From assembly GCA_965644315.1 (NCBI GenBank), contig CBFFRQ010000073.1, positions 20,092 through 84,091 of the forward strand: a stretch of DNA of 64,000 nucleotides, given 5' to 3'. Positions within the stretch are counted from its first letter, which is position 1, and each line of letters opens with the position of its first letter. Shown here piece by piece: positions 1 to 10,400 of this stretch. The DNA comes from Caecitellus pseudoparvulus. Lineage: Eukaryota > Bigyra: Bicosoecida. The notes below the pieces were generated by a model, which searched no databases, had not been told where the DNA came from, and was given only the letters and a program-made list of their open reading frames with translations. The position numbers and the translations under genes were made by a program.

Positions 1-600
1 GGTGACGTGCTCGTCTGGAGTGCGGGGCGGGGACGCGGCACGACATTCACTGTCTCGGCCGTGGTGGGCTTGGCGCACCCTGTCCAGGCGGGGGAGGAAG
101 CCGCTGCAGATGCGAACCCTCTTGCACGCTCTGACAGCACATCTGACGTGGGGGGCGGTGCCGGCCCTGCTGCACCGCCTGGCTTGGGCTTGCATGTGCT
201 GGTGGTGGACGATGACACAGCCACTCGGCGCATCGTGTCGCGCCTGGTGCGCCGGCTCCCAGGTGTGGCCACAGTGGCATGTGCCAGCGATGGGCGGGAG
301 GCAGTGTCGGCCGTGCTGGGGGATGACGCGGGGCCCATGCCGCACCTCATCACGCTGGACAACTCCATGCCACGCCTGACGGGGGAGGAGGCTGCGCTGG
401 AGCTGCGCGCGGGGGGCTTCCAAGGTCTCATTGTGGGCATGACTGGCAACGCCCTGGCGTGCGACCTTGCGTCCTTCCGGGACGCTGGCGCTGATGAAGT
501 TGTCGTGAAGCCTGTGCGCCGAGTGGACCTCGTGCGTGCTGTGGAGCAGGCGCTGCAGCGCAAGGGGGGCGCACCCCCCCCCGAACTGTCACCAGTGTAG
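1..600 (+). CDS. Hybrid histidine kinase, C-terminal part (partial)
   Basis: Open in frame 1 from the left edge to the TAG at 598-600, so the N-terminus lies outside the window. Codons 9-18 (GRGRGTTFTV) match the end of a histidine-kinase ATPase domain (G-x-G-T-T-F). After a Gly/Ala/Pro linker comes a complete receiver domain: acidic triad DDD at codons 70-72, phospho-acceptor Asp at codon 120 in TLDNSMP, switch Thr at codon 148 in GMTGN, and conserved Lys at codon 170 in VVKPV. The family relays phosphate from a kinase His to this Asp. All catalytic receiver residues are present, so the relay should be functional. The sensor part and subcellular location cannot be judged. It ends 137 bp before the probable COG8 start on the same strand. 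Confidence 0.88.
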   Translation, partial: GDVLVWSAGRGRGTTFTVSAVVGLAHPVQAGEEAAADANPLARSDSTSDVGGGAGPAAPPGLGLHVLVVDDDTATRRIVSRLVRRLPGVATVACASDGREAVSAVLGDDAGPMPHLITLDNSMPRLTGEEAALELRAGGFQGLIVGMTGNALACDLASFRDAGADEVVVKPVRRVDLVRAVEQALQRKGGAPPPELSPV

Positions 601-737
601 AGCCTGGGTGCTTGCGCCCCGCCCGCAAATGCAGTACGCTTCTGTGGTGCCGTTTTCCCACGCGGAAGGCTCCTACTGGCGCTGTAGAAGCCGCCCGCCT
701 GCGCTTGAGCACACCGGCCCTGGCAATTACCGCAGGC

Positions 738-2246
738 ATGGAGGCGCCCAGCGTAGCTGATGTGGTGGAGGGACTGCGCCGGGAGCCGGCCCGCCTGCGT
801 GAGGAGGAGGAGGAGATTTCTCGCCAGCTTCGAGAGCTCTCCTTGGAGAAGTCAGCCGTGCACCTGGCTGCTCACAACGCTGACAAGCAGGTGTCGGCGT
901 GTGTGCTGGAGGTGCACCAGCACCTCTCCGCTGCCACGCAGCAAGCCGCTGCCCTCGCCGCAACACAGACAGATGCGCTGCGCCAAGCAAACACAGCAAT
1001 GGAAGCAGTGGCCAGCGTGGGCGACCTGTCAGACCAGCAGTCGACGTTGCACGACGTGTTGGAGCTGCCACAGGTGATGGAGGCGTGTGTGCGGGCTGGC
1101 ATGGCAGGCGACGCCGCGAAGCTGGGAGGCGTCGTCCTGCGCCTACACCTGGCGCACGGCGGGCCAGCGGCGCCGGAGTCAGTCCAGCGCCTCCTGGACA
1201 CTCTCGTGTCCGACGCTGTGGCTGCGCTGCGGGAGCAGGCTGCACGCCTGCAGCGCGCGCTGCAGCGGGACGCCGCCCTCTCCGCCGCCCTGGACAACGT
1301 GGGGCACCTCAGGGACACGCTGCGCCTCCTGCAGGGTCTGGACGAGGCACAGGAGCCCGACGCAGAGCAGGCAGAGGCTGCCTGCCGTGCCGCCTTCCTC
1401 GCAGCAAGGCAGACTGGCCTCGGGCGTGCAGGGGAGGGGGGCACCGGCGGCAGTGGGCGCCCAGGGGCTGCGTTCCGGCGCCAGACTGACACCTTTGCCC
1501 GCGTGGTGCGGGACACGTGTGCCCAGTACGGCGGCATCTTCCACAGTGGCGCACCGCCCCTGCAAGTGCTGGTGGCGGACACTCCCTTTGCGCAGTGGTT
1601 GGAGGGGGTGGTGCGGGTCTGGGTGGATGACCTCGTGGCAGTCCTGCCCAAGGTGCATTCCAGTGCAGACGTAGCAGCCTTGCAGGAGGCCGCACTTCAC
1701 GCGTGCGCCGTGCTGGGCGGCCTGGGCACAGACCCCTCGCCACAGGTGCAGGCGCACTTTCAAGCACACGTAGTGGGTCAGCTAGCGCTGGCGTGGGCGG
1801 CAGGCGCTGAGAGCCTGACCAGCACCATCGCCTCGGCGGCGGCATCGCAGCGGGCTGGGGCCTTGGTGGGCGGCGGGGACTTGAGGGTGGGGGATGCGCC
1901 GGACACGGGCAGCGGGGCGGGGTCGGCTCCCTCCACCTTGGCTGTGCCGACCGAGGCCTTGAGGGTGCCGTGTGTGGGGGCGTTTGCTGCAGCTTGCCAG
2001 CGGGCATGGAAGGAGTGGCGGGCGCTGGTGCCACCAGGGGGCGCCGCCCAAGTCCAGGCTGCGCTGGATCTGTGCTGCGGCAGGGTGGCCAGCGCGTTGC
2101 GCACGCTTCAGCGCAGCGTTGTGCAAGGGGGGGGGGCGCGGGACGTAGAGTGGCGGCACGCCGCGGATGCTGCAGTGCAGGCAGTGAAGTTGGGTGCGTT
2201 GCCTGTGTTGGAGGGCATTGCTGCGGACGTGCAGGGGTGGGCGTGA
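738..2246 (+). CDS. COG8: Conserved oligomeric Golgi complex subunit 8
   Basis: Uninterrupted 502-residue frame. Start set at the ATG at 738 because the homologous part begins there; the frame stays open upstream to 612. The N-terminal 150 residues follow the COG8/Dor1 pattern: REPARLREEEEE, then a helical coiled-coil stretch, then the family-like segment LHDVLELPQVMEACVRAG, and later TFARVVRDTCAQYGGIF. COG8 is a lobe-B subunit of the tethering complex for retrograde intra-Golgi vesicles, acting on the cytosolic face of the Golgi. The protein is shorter than the human subunit (about 610 residues). The second half is Ala-rich and poorly conserved, so an unrecognised intron or a lineage-specific shortening is possible. 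No signal or membrane segment is seen. Confidence 0.82.
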   Translation: MEAPSVADVVEGLRREPARLREEEEEISRQLRELSLEKSAVHLAAHNADKQVSACVLEVHQHLSAATQQAAALAATQTDALRQANTAMEAVASVGDLSDQQSTLHDVLELPQVMEACVRAGMAGDAAKLGGVVLRLHLAHGGPAAPESVQRLLDTLVSDAVAALREQAARLQRALQRDAALSAALDNVGHLRDTLRLLQGLDEAQEPDAEQAEAACRAAFLAARQTGLGRAGEGGTGGSGRPGAAFRRQTDTFARVVRDTCAQYGGIFHSGAPPLQVLVADTPFAQWLEGVVRVWVDDLVAVLPKVHSSADVAALQEAALHACAVLGGLGTDPSPQVQAHFQAHVVGQLALAWAAGAESLTSTIASAAASQRAGALVGGGDLRVGDAPDTGSGAGSAPSTLAVPTEALRVPCVGAFAAACQRAWKEWRALVPPGGAAQVQAALDLCCGRVASALRTLQRSVVQGGGARDVEWRHAADAAVQAVKLGALPVLEGIAADVQGWA

Positions 2247-2269
2247 TAATGTAGCGTTTCTCGTCAACA

Positions 2270-2284
2270 CCCCCCCCCCCCCCC
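2270..2284. repeat. 15-nt poly-C tract
   Basis: A run of 15 consecutive C residues lies between the COG8 stop (2246) and the HMG-CoA reductase start (2458). It is the longest homopolymer I noticed. It could vary in length or be an assembly-sensitive spot; it could also affect the HMGR promoter, but nothing in the sequence shows this. Confidence 0.85.
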
Positions 2285-2457
2285 TTGCACCACCCCTTGC
2301 CTCGCTGACCCTCGTTGCAGAGGCAAGTGTGTTCAAAAACCCACGTACTTCCCACTTTTCACGCCTGTACAATTGCAGTGTGCTCGTGCCTGCAGTGATC
2401 CCCCCGTACACCCTGTGCCTGTGCCTGGAAAGCGGAACCACACTTCGCACCTTCGCG

Positions 2458-4409
2458 ATGGCTGCCGTTCGCTCCAAGGCTCTCGAGAGCCTGCGCCGCC
2501 TCAACGCTGTGGCAGCTGCAAGTGTGCCCTCTGGGGCATCCTTCTGCTCCCTCTACAGCGCCGTGGCGTGCCCCATGTCCACCATGGCGACAGGGGCTGC
2601 TGCCGTGAAGCAGGGCGGCATGCCCCAGGGCACCCCCGCCGCTGGCGGCGCCCCTGCCCAGGACGACCTGAAGACCATGCCCGACGAGGAAATCGTGAAG
2701 CTGCTGTCTGCAGGCGTATTCCCTCACCACAAGCTGGAGAGCCTGCTGGGTGACGCAACGCGGGCAGTGCACATCCGCCGGAAGCACCTGGAGGTGACGC
2801 TGTCCGCAAGCGAGCTGGGCGATGCTGCCGCCGCTTCTGTGGCTGGCTTGCCTGTGGATCGCTTCAACGAGGATGTCTTCTACCAGTCCATCGAAGGCAC
2901 CAACTGCGAGAACGTCATTGGGTGAGTCCCACGCCAGGTGTTCCCGAGTGCGGGGTTTCGCTTGCAGCTGCCCTGGGCGCGCTGGGGCAGAAGGTTTGCA
3001 CTTTCCCTGCCCTCCCCGCGCCCCCGCAGGTACATCCCATACCCAGTTGGCGTCATTGGCCCCCTTACACTGGATGGCAAGGACGTTCATGTGCCCATGG
3101 CCACGACAGAGGTGCGCATTGCCGCGGGCGTTTCCGGCGCACCAGCGCCACCCAAACCGTCCGGTACTTGCACTCGCTTCCCCCTCCCCCCTCACAGGGC
3201 GCCCTTCTGGCCAGCGCCAACCGAGGCGCACGTGCCATCTCTCTGGCAGGAGGTGCCACCACCAACCTCCACGATGACGGCATGACCCGTGCCCCCCTCA
3301 TCAAGATGCCCACGACGGCTGCCGCAGCCGAGCTGAGGGCGTGGGTGGAGCAGCCTGAGAACTTTGCCACATTGGAGGCAGCCTTCAACTCCACCACCCG
3401 CTTCGGCAAGCTGCGCAGTGTGACGTGCACTGTCGCCGGCCGCAACGTCTTCGTGCGTTTCCGCTGCTTCACTGGTGACGCCATGGGCATGAACATGATC
3501 ACCAAGGGCGTCGCCGAGGCGCTGACGGTGCTGCAGAGCGAATTCCCCGCCATGCGCCTGCTGGCCCTCTCTGGCAACATGTGCACGGACAAGAAGCCCT
3601 CTGCCGTGAACTGGGTCAACGGCCGCGGTAAGACCGTCACCGCCGAGGTGCACCTCACGGGCGACATCCTGGCCAAGGTGCTCAAGACCAACGCCGACGC
3701 GCTGGTGGAGCTGAACACCGCCAAGAACCTCGTCGGCTCCGCCATGGCTGGCTCTGTCGGCGGCTTCAACGCCCACGCCTCCAACCTCGTCACTGCCGTG
3801 TACCTGGCGACGGGGCAGGACCCCGCCCAGAACGTCGAGTCCTCCAACTGCATCACGCTGTTTGAGAAGGACGAGTCTGGGGACGGCGTGTACGCTTCCG
3901 TCACCATGCCCTCCATTGAGGTGGGCTCCGTCGGCGGCGGCACGTCCTTGCCTGCCCAGAGCGCCGCCCTGTCCATGATGGGCGTCAAGGGTGCCTCCCA
4001 GGACACGCCTGGTGCCAACTCCCAGCAGCTGGCACGCATCGTGGCCGGCGCGACGCTGGCCGGTGAGCTCTCCCTCATGGCTGCGCTCACCTCCGGGGAT
4101 CTCCTGTCTGCACACATCAAGCTGAACCGCAAGACGGCGCCAGCTGGTGTGGGTGCAGACACGCCTGCCGCTTCCCCAGCAGGCATTGCTTCCTTCTCCA
4201 CCGCCACGGCGGGTGGCGCCGCCGGCTCCGGCCGCCGCTCCCGCTCCCCCTCCGTGCACCCTCACGCTGGGCCCGGCGGAGGTGTCGGCGCCTTCAAGGT
4301 GCCCACGGCTGCCGTCGCCCCCGGCCGCCGCTTCTTCGCTGCCCCCCGGGTCACCTCCCCTGACCTGGACATGGACGGCAGCGAGACCCCTCGCCTGACC
4401 GTGCCCTGA
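2458..4409 (+). CDS. HMGR: HMG-CoA reductase, soluble form
   Basis: Three exons: 2458-2921, 3030-3111 and 3198-4409, giving 585 residues. Introns (108 and 86 nt) are placed by family continuity: CENVIG joins YIPYPVGVIGPL, and PMATTE joins GALLASANRG. Class I reductase landmarks are all present: ENVIG, GDAMGMNM, TDKKPSAVNWVNGRGK, the VGGGT loop, and the C-terminal catalytic His in LLSAHIKLNRK. The enzyme makes mevalonate from HMG-CoA with NADPH. Unlike animal, fungal and plant ER enzymes there is no multi-span membrane anchor; the catalytic domain is preceded by only about 90 residues. Those begin with a basic/hydroxylated stretch (MAAVRSKALESLRRLNAVA) resembling a mitochondrial presequence. 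An extra roughly 90-residue Ser/Ala/Pro/Arg-rich tail follows the His motif. Convergent with the ADP-ribosylglycohydrolase gene, 76 bp apart. Confidence 0.95.
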
Positions 4410-4485
4410 GCGGCGCCCCCGCGCCTCCACATGGCACGCGGCACGCGCGTGCACGAGTGAATTGCAATGTACCCACAACCCCACC

Positions 4486-5717
4486 TCACGCCTCAGCCGC
4501 CAGCGCCAGGGCGTTGGCGAGGCGGGTCACTTCCTCCAAGTTGCCAAGCTTGCCTGCCCACGCCAGCCAGTCCACGGAGTCACCTGGGTCGCTGCCAGCA
4601 GCAGCGAGAGCCCCCACGATGGGCGCCCGGCCGCAGTTGTCCCCTGACAGCGCTACGTTGGTGCGCACGGCAGTGGCAAAGTGTGGCGGCACCGTGCTGC
4701 TCACTGCGAACAGCGCCAACGGCACCGACATCTTCAGGTCGCACGCTGGCGTGTACTTCTTCGAGATGGCAGCGAGCTCGCCGCTGGCCGACTTGGCGTC
4801 CTCCACTGCCCCTGTTGCCAGCGTGATCGCCTCGCTGCTGGCGGTGGCGCTGGAGAGTCCCTCGGAAATAGCCGACCCAAGGTCAGTGCCGGCGATGGCG
4901 GCTGCCAGGCTGCGCACAAGGGCCAGGGACACCACCACGGCGTCGTCAGTGTTCACCAGCGTCCGCACCACCGCCTCTGTCTTGGCATCCAGCTCCGCGC
5001 TGCCGGCGAAGCGAGCTGCAAGGATAACCAGCGTGCCTAGGATGGTGGAGTCGCCGTGCTCCGTGGTGCCGGACAGCGGCCCAACCTTGGCTGGCCCCCC
5101 CTCAGCTGTCATCTTTGCGATGAAGGCCTTCAGCACGCTGGGCATGTACCCCGTGTACGCGCCACCCGGACCTGTGTCGGACGCTCAGGAACGGCGTGCG
5201 CGCAGGCACGAAGGCATGCTTTGCACGACACGCACCGAATGTCGCCAGCACCTTCGTCTGGAAATCCTCCACGTCAAGGTCGCCCTTCTCAATCAGGGAC
5301 CGCGCCAGGACGAGGCCCAGCTCCGTGTAGTACGTCGTCTGCTTGGCAGAGCAGGTGGGTGTGACCACGGAATCCCCGCAGTTCGGCGACGGTCTCACTC
5401 ACGTCACCTGTCTTGAGGGTGCTGTGCGCAAAGTACGCGGGTACACCAGCATGGTAGGTGCCACTAGCATCCTGAGGGATGAACGCGAAGTCCCCCTTGT
5501 TGTGCTCAGAGGCAACTTGCTCCACGCGCGCCTGGGCAGTGGGACGCAGTGCGGCGTGGTGAAACTCCGCAAGCCAAGCCCCGCGCGCTTAATGCGCACG
5601 CACGACGTCGTACACCCAATGCACAGGCATGGCAGCAGCATCTGCGACTGCTGCACCCAGAACCGCAAGGATGCGCCGGCGCGAAGATGCACTGGCGGCA
5701 GGCACTTGAGAGGCCAT
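4486..5717 (-). CDS. ADP-ribosylglycohydrolase family protein (J1-crystallin type)
   Basis: Modelled as four exons on the minus strand: 5717-5604, 5564-5403, 5338-5236 and 5171-4486, giving 354 residues. The start ATG (5717-5715) opens MASQVPAASASSRRR, followed by the family N-terminus GAAVADAAAMPVHWVYD. The C-terminal metal-site motif is seen as SGDNCGRAPIVGALAAA, like J1-crystallins and related hydrolases. Members remove or process ADP-ribose from substrates, or are repurposed; the substrate here is unknown. Two 64-nt introns have good signals (GTGAGT and GTGCGT donors, CAG acceptors). The first intron is problematic: the frame carries a TAA at 5591-5589, and a 39-nt intron 5603-5565 (GTGCGT...GCGGAG) would remove it. 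If that intron is not used, the gene is broken. Shares a 204-bp divergent promoter with the oxidase gene. Confidence 0.8.
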
Positions 5718-5921
5718 GACGAAAGTCTGCCTGGCGTGGTCAGAGGGGGCAATAGGTGCGTCGCGGTTTGCAGCAGTGTCAGGTGTAAGCAGACAAACGT
5801 ATGTGTGTGGATTGTGACACCCAGAGCTAAAACGTGCACCACTCTTTGCCGCCGTTCGACGCACACCCACCCCCCTCTCCAGCTGCCTGCCAAGTGGCTG
5901 CCTCAGCATCAGCTCCACGTC
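5718..5921. promoter_or_regulatory. Divergent intergenic region (ADP-ribosylglycohydrolase / PPOX)
   Basis: 204 bp separate two head-to-head ATGs. It must hold both core promoters and 5' leaders. I see no clear TATA box or repeated element. Confidence 0.5.
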
Positions 5922-7415
5922 ATGGCACAGCGTATTGCCGTCGTGGGCGGCGGCCCTGCCGGGCTAGCCTTTGCGTACACCTTGCGGAGAGTGTGCCCGA
6001 CAGTTGGCATTGACATTTTTGAGGCGTCCTCTCGTTGGGGTGGCTGGCTGCACACTGCTGAGCAAGACGGCTTCCTCTTTGAGCGGGGCTGCCGAGGCAT
6101 CCGAGCAAGTTCCGCAGCTGGCGCTCGAGCACTGGACCTCGTCTCATGCCTGGGATTGAGCGCCCAGGCGCTGCCTGCTGCTGCTGAAGCCAACAAAAGA
6201 TACATTTGGTACAACGGGCAGCTCTCCCAGGTTCCGAGGTCGCTCGTGCAAGCAGCGCAGTGGCCGTTGTTGGGCAGCCCACTGGCGCTGCTGCGCTCGG
6301 CGCTGTCCACCGCTCCCGCGTTGCAGCCAGGGGAAGACATCTCAGTGCGGGACTTGGTGACGCGGCACTTGGGCGAGGCGGTGGCAGACAACATCGTCGA
6401 TGCAGTGCTGTCTGGTGTGTACGCTGGGGACGCTAGGCAACTCAGTGCACGCAGCGTGTTGCCGTTCCTGGTTGACTGGCTGCAGGCTGGACAGGGCAAT
6501 CTTGCCCGAGGCGCAGTCACGCGCGTCGCCACCACCCACTCTGCACCTGGGCCAGAGCCAGCTCGGATGTTCCCCAGAGACCCCCTGCGAGACACGCTTC
6601 GCCGGGCCTCCAGCGTGAACTTCGTGAATGGCATGAGCACCCTCCCTCGTGCGCTGGCGGGCGCACTGGGTCGGGAGGGTGCCGGGCTGCACTTGCAGCA
6701 GCCCATTGACAGCTTGGAAATGGGAGTCGATAACCAGAGCGTGCAGGTTTGCAGTGGCGGCGAGCGCCATGGGCCGTACGACTACGCCGTCCTTGCCTGC
6801 CCGGCGCACGCAGCTGCCCAGGCCGTGCAGAGCGTCGCCGCCACCGCAGCGAGCGACCTGAGAGGCATCCCCTCTGCCTCGGTAAGCACAGTGTGTATGG
6901 GGTGGAAGAGCGCCTCCCACCACCAAGTGCTGGGCGGAAGGGTTGGCTTCGGCTACCTCGTCCCATCAGCCCAGCGCAGCCTCGCCCCTGGCGTTCTTGG
7001 CGTCGTGTGGGACAGCTGCGCCTTCCCTGGGCAGGCGCCGGGCGATGCCGGGGGTGTGAGAGTCAGCGTCATGTTTGGGGGTGCGACTGTGTCTGGGCAC
7101 CCCAACTCTTGGAGCGAGGGCGAGCTCAAGGAAGCTGCCGTGGCGGCCCTCGTGAACCACCTGCACGGCGGCGACGCGGCTGCGCTGCCACAGCACGACA
7201 CAGTCCTCGTACAGCGCTCAGACAACTGCATTCCCCAGTACACCCTTGGCCACGGAAAGAGAGTGTCAGGAGCCCGCAGCGACATCGCCCGCGCTTTCGG
7301 AGGCAGGGTGAGCTTGCTGGGCAACAGCTATGACGGGGTTGGGATTGCGGACACCCTAGCGGCTGCGCAGGCGGCCGCCTGGGAAATGGCATCCACCTTG
7401 CGCAGCATCAGATGA
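5922..7415 (+). CDS. PPOX: Protoporphyrinogen oxidase, oxygen-dependent, mitochondrial type
   Basis: Single exon of 497 residues; start at the ATG at 5922, immediately before the FAD-binding motif (AVVGGGPAGLAFAYTL). Later family segments include RWGGWLHT, ERGCRGIR, GVYAGDARQLSARS, GFGYLVPS, VLGVVWDS, NCIPQYTLGH and a C-terminal LLGNSYDGVGIADTLAA. Length and motifs match animal/fungal mitochondrial PPOX closely. The flavoenzyme oxidises protoporphyrinogen IX to protoporphyrin IX, the penultimate haem step, on the mitochondrial inner membrane. There is no plastid-type transit extension, which argues for a non-photosynthetic lineage. Its stop codon lies only 5 bp from the stop of the opposing MORN gene. 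Confidence 0.95.
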   Translation: MAQRIAVVGGGPAGLAFAYTLRRVCPTVGIDIFEASSRWGGWLHTAEQDGFLFERGCRGIRASSAAGARALDLVSCLGLSAQALPAAAEANKRYIWYNGQLSQVPRSLVQAAQWPLLGSPLALLRSALSTAPALQPGEDISVRDLVTRHLGEAVADNIVDAVLSGVYAGDARQLSARSVLPFLVDWLQAGQGNLARGAVTRVATTHSAPGPEPARMFPRDPLRDTLRRASSVNFVNGMSTLPRALAGALGREGAGLHLQQPIDSLEMGVDNQSVQVCSGGERHGPYDYAVLACPAHAAAQAVQSVAATAASDLRGIPSASVSTVCMGWKSASHHQVLGGRVGFGYLVPSAQRSLAPGVLGVVWDSCAFPGQAPGDAGGVRVSVMFGGATVSGHPNSWSEGELKEAAVAALVNHLHGGDAAALPQHDTVLVQRSDNCIPQYTLGHGKRVSGARSDIARAFGGRVSLLGNSYDGVGIADTLAAAQAAAWEMASTLRSIR

Positions 7416-7420
7416 GTACG

Positions 7421-10400
7421 TCACAAGTCGCTATACTCGTGCTCGGCAGCCCCCGTCTCACCATAGCTGGCGTGGGCAAAGCCGCCCTCAGCGCCGCCAA
7501 GCTCACCGTCGTCTTCGTCAAAGTCCTCCACAACCTCCCCGTGCTTGGCAGGGTCGTACAGCTCGAATCCCTCACTCGACTGAAGAGAGGCAGAGCTTGC
7601 CTTGCTCCCATCACCCTTTTGCTGCTGCTCGTGCCGGTCCTGGACCCCTGCTTTGCCCGCAGCCTTGTCCCACATCAAGCTGGCACCCTCACCCAGCAAC
7701 ATCTGCTTGAGCCCCCTGACGCCCTCCTGCATCTCACGGTTGCGCGTGCGGTACGCTGTCATGTTCATCTTCGCAACCTTCCTCCAGTGCTTGTAGGACT
7801 TCAGGTTTTCTGCTTCCTTGGTTAGGCGGCGAGAGACAATGTCTGCTGCAGTGTTGCGCCGGATGCGGGCGCGGCCCTGCTCGACCCTGGCCTCTTTTGC
7901 TGGCAGCACAGTCAACTCTGGTGGAAGCGCGACGTTTTTCAGTCGATGGGCAAAGTACCTAAAGTGCGCATGGTGGGGTGGCTTGCCTTTGCGCGCAATG
8001 AACACTCCGCCTCCCCATACCTGCCCCGCTCGAAAGCGCCCCTCGTAGCCAAAGTCCCCCTTGTACGGGAGTGGGTAGTCGTCAAACTTGTCGTACTTTG
8101 ACATTGCTCCACGCGTTCGACCATACACGTCCTCATCACTGCTGCTGCCGCTGTCGCTGTCTGACGATGCCCCGACCTCCCCCAGAGCGCCCACTGCAGC
8201 GGCGCCTCCCCCGCGCACAAAGCGGTTGAACCTCGCTTGGCGCTTCTCCCGCCGGGCTCGTCGCCGCCGAGCCTTTGCTTCCTGCACCTCTTCATACTCC
8301 TTCATGGATGAGACACCCTTCAGCTGCCCGCCTTCGCCGGGCGCTGCCGCAGGCTCTGTGTCTTTGGCAAGTTCTGTGAGGTCCGCTGCCGGGCCAGGTG
8401 TGCTCCCCCCCTTGGCAGCCGCTTGCTGCTTCAGTTCCTTCGCTGTCATTGCGTGAAGCGCTTCTCTCTGCAAGGTATCGGGGGGGTTGTGCAGTTCGCT
8501 CTGCGTCCGCTGTCAGGCGAGCGCGTGCCCGTGAGACTCACCCGTTGCAACTTAGCGGCTTCCTGCCGCTCATCACGGTCAACGTTCAGGAAGGACAGCT
8601 CTCCGAAGCCATTCCTGAAGCCATCCAGGAAGTAACCAGAAAATGTTCCTTGAATCAAACTCACTTGCCCCTCTCCATGACCCTGCAGCAGGCCTCGCTC
8701 GAAGCGCCCCTCCATGCGACCCAGAGTCAAGTCTGCACTCGTACCCTGCCCGTGCAACTCGCCGTAGCGAAAGACCCCGAGCTGATTGACATCAGCGAAG
8801 GAACGCATGCCAGTCCCGTGGAGCATGCCATCCTTGAAGGTGCCCTCCATCACACCGCCTTGGCTGTCAATGTACTTGCCCTTGCCGTTCGGCACGCCTT
8901 GCCTCACTTCACCCTCGTACCGGGCTGTGCAACAAGCAGCGAGGACAAGTGCTCACGAAACACATGCGCTGTGCCACAGTTTAGACCCACATCCATCTGT
9001 GAACCTCAAGGAGCAGTGCCCCTCCAGCAGGCCGTCACAATACTCGTCTCCTTGCAGCAGGGAGGCCCTCAATCTGCGTTTTGGACAAGCGTAGGTCCCC
9101 CTGGCCAGGTCCCCGTTCGCGAAAACTTGCGTGCCTCGACCTCTGCGGCGAAAATACATGTGCGTTCGCTGAGAGCCTCGATGTCATGCCGGGGCTGCCG
9201 TACCTTCTCCGCTCACGCTTGAAGTGCCCCATGAACTTGCCGGACAAGTTCAGCTGAACGCCCAGCCCATGGCGCAGGCCACGAAGCCAGCCGCCCGAGT
9301 AGTACCCGCGGTCATCTGGAAACTTGAACATGCCCTTGCCATGCTTACGCCGGACCACGCGCACTCCGCGCATGTTCACCTCTTGAAAGTCACCTGGCAG
9401 CATCGGGTCCCAGTGCGACTTTGTGGACAGGGGCGGTTCTGCGGCAACGCGGCTTGGGCAGTGACCCTAGGGGCAGTGTATGGCACTGAATACTGCCCAG
9501 AGGGCCTACGCACTGCTTCTGAACTTGTGAAAGGCAACCTTAAAGTCTGCCCAGTTGTACTTGTGTGTGGCAAGGTACGCCAGACGCGCTCCTTCCGTCG
9601 CGTTCGCGAAGTCAATCGTCCATGTGCACGATTCTATGGGCTTGTGTGTGTGCACCTTGTTCAGGATAAATGGAGTGTTCAGCGGATCATCTCGCTGCGA
9701 TTGCATGAACTGCACCTTGAAGGCCATGCGCTTCTCGCGGGCCCGTGCATCTTCCAACTGTGCAGCGACCATGGCCAGGCGCTTCTTCTTGATGGCCACC
9801 TCCTCTGCCACAGTCTTGACCCCCTGCGGACACAAGAGAAGAAAAAGGTGCCAAGATGGCGCAGGTCATTCTTTTCGGGCTGCCCGCTAGCTTTACCGGA
9901 ATGTGCTGGTTGGGGATGGAGTCAATCAAGTCTTGTGCCTTTCGCATGTCCTCCCGCGCCTCTTCCAGCCCAACCCTCGTCGCAACCCACTCAGGGTCAT
10001 CGTCATCCAGTCCGGCCAACAGCCAGCAGGTGAGGGTTCGCGAGTCTACCTCTGGTGGCACGAAGTCTGCTACAAGCTGCACTGATCCACGGTACTCGTC
10101 CTGCTCGAGGCTGTCTGGTTCAAGCTCCGGCCACACCTTGGCCTTCACATAGTACCCCTCTGGAGGTGGTGCGCACTCCTCTTGCCAGTCTTGCGGCAAG
10201 AGGATGTTGCCAGTGCTTGCTTCGACGAAGAACTCGGCTTCGCAGGCAAAGGTGCTGTGGCGAGGCAAAGCAGCAAGAGGTGTGGATGGTTCTTCATGGC
10301 GTTGGAGTGCACCACGCAGGCCTGTGCCTTACGCATTCACAGTCTTGGGATTTGACAGCCGCACTCGGGGGATGAGCCTGCGGGAAGGCCACAGTGAAGT

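Noticed and set aside
3065-4207. 380-codon minus frame across HMG-CoA reductase
   Set aside because: Antisense shadow of a highly conserved enzyme exon.
2458-4409. Plastid-bearing green alga as source
   Set aside because: Chlorophyte green algae generally lack the mevalonate pathway, and the PPOX here is of mitochondrial animal/fungal type without a plastid transit peptide.
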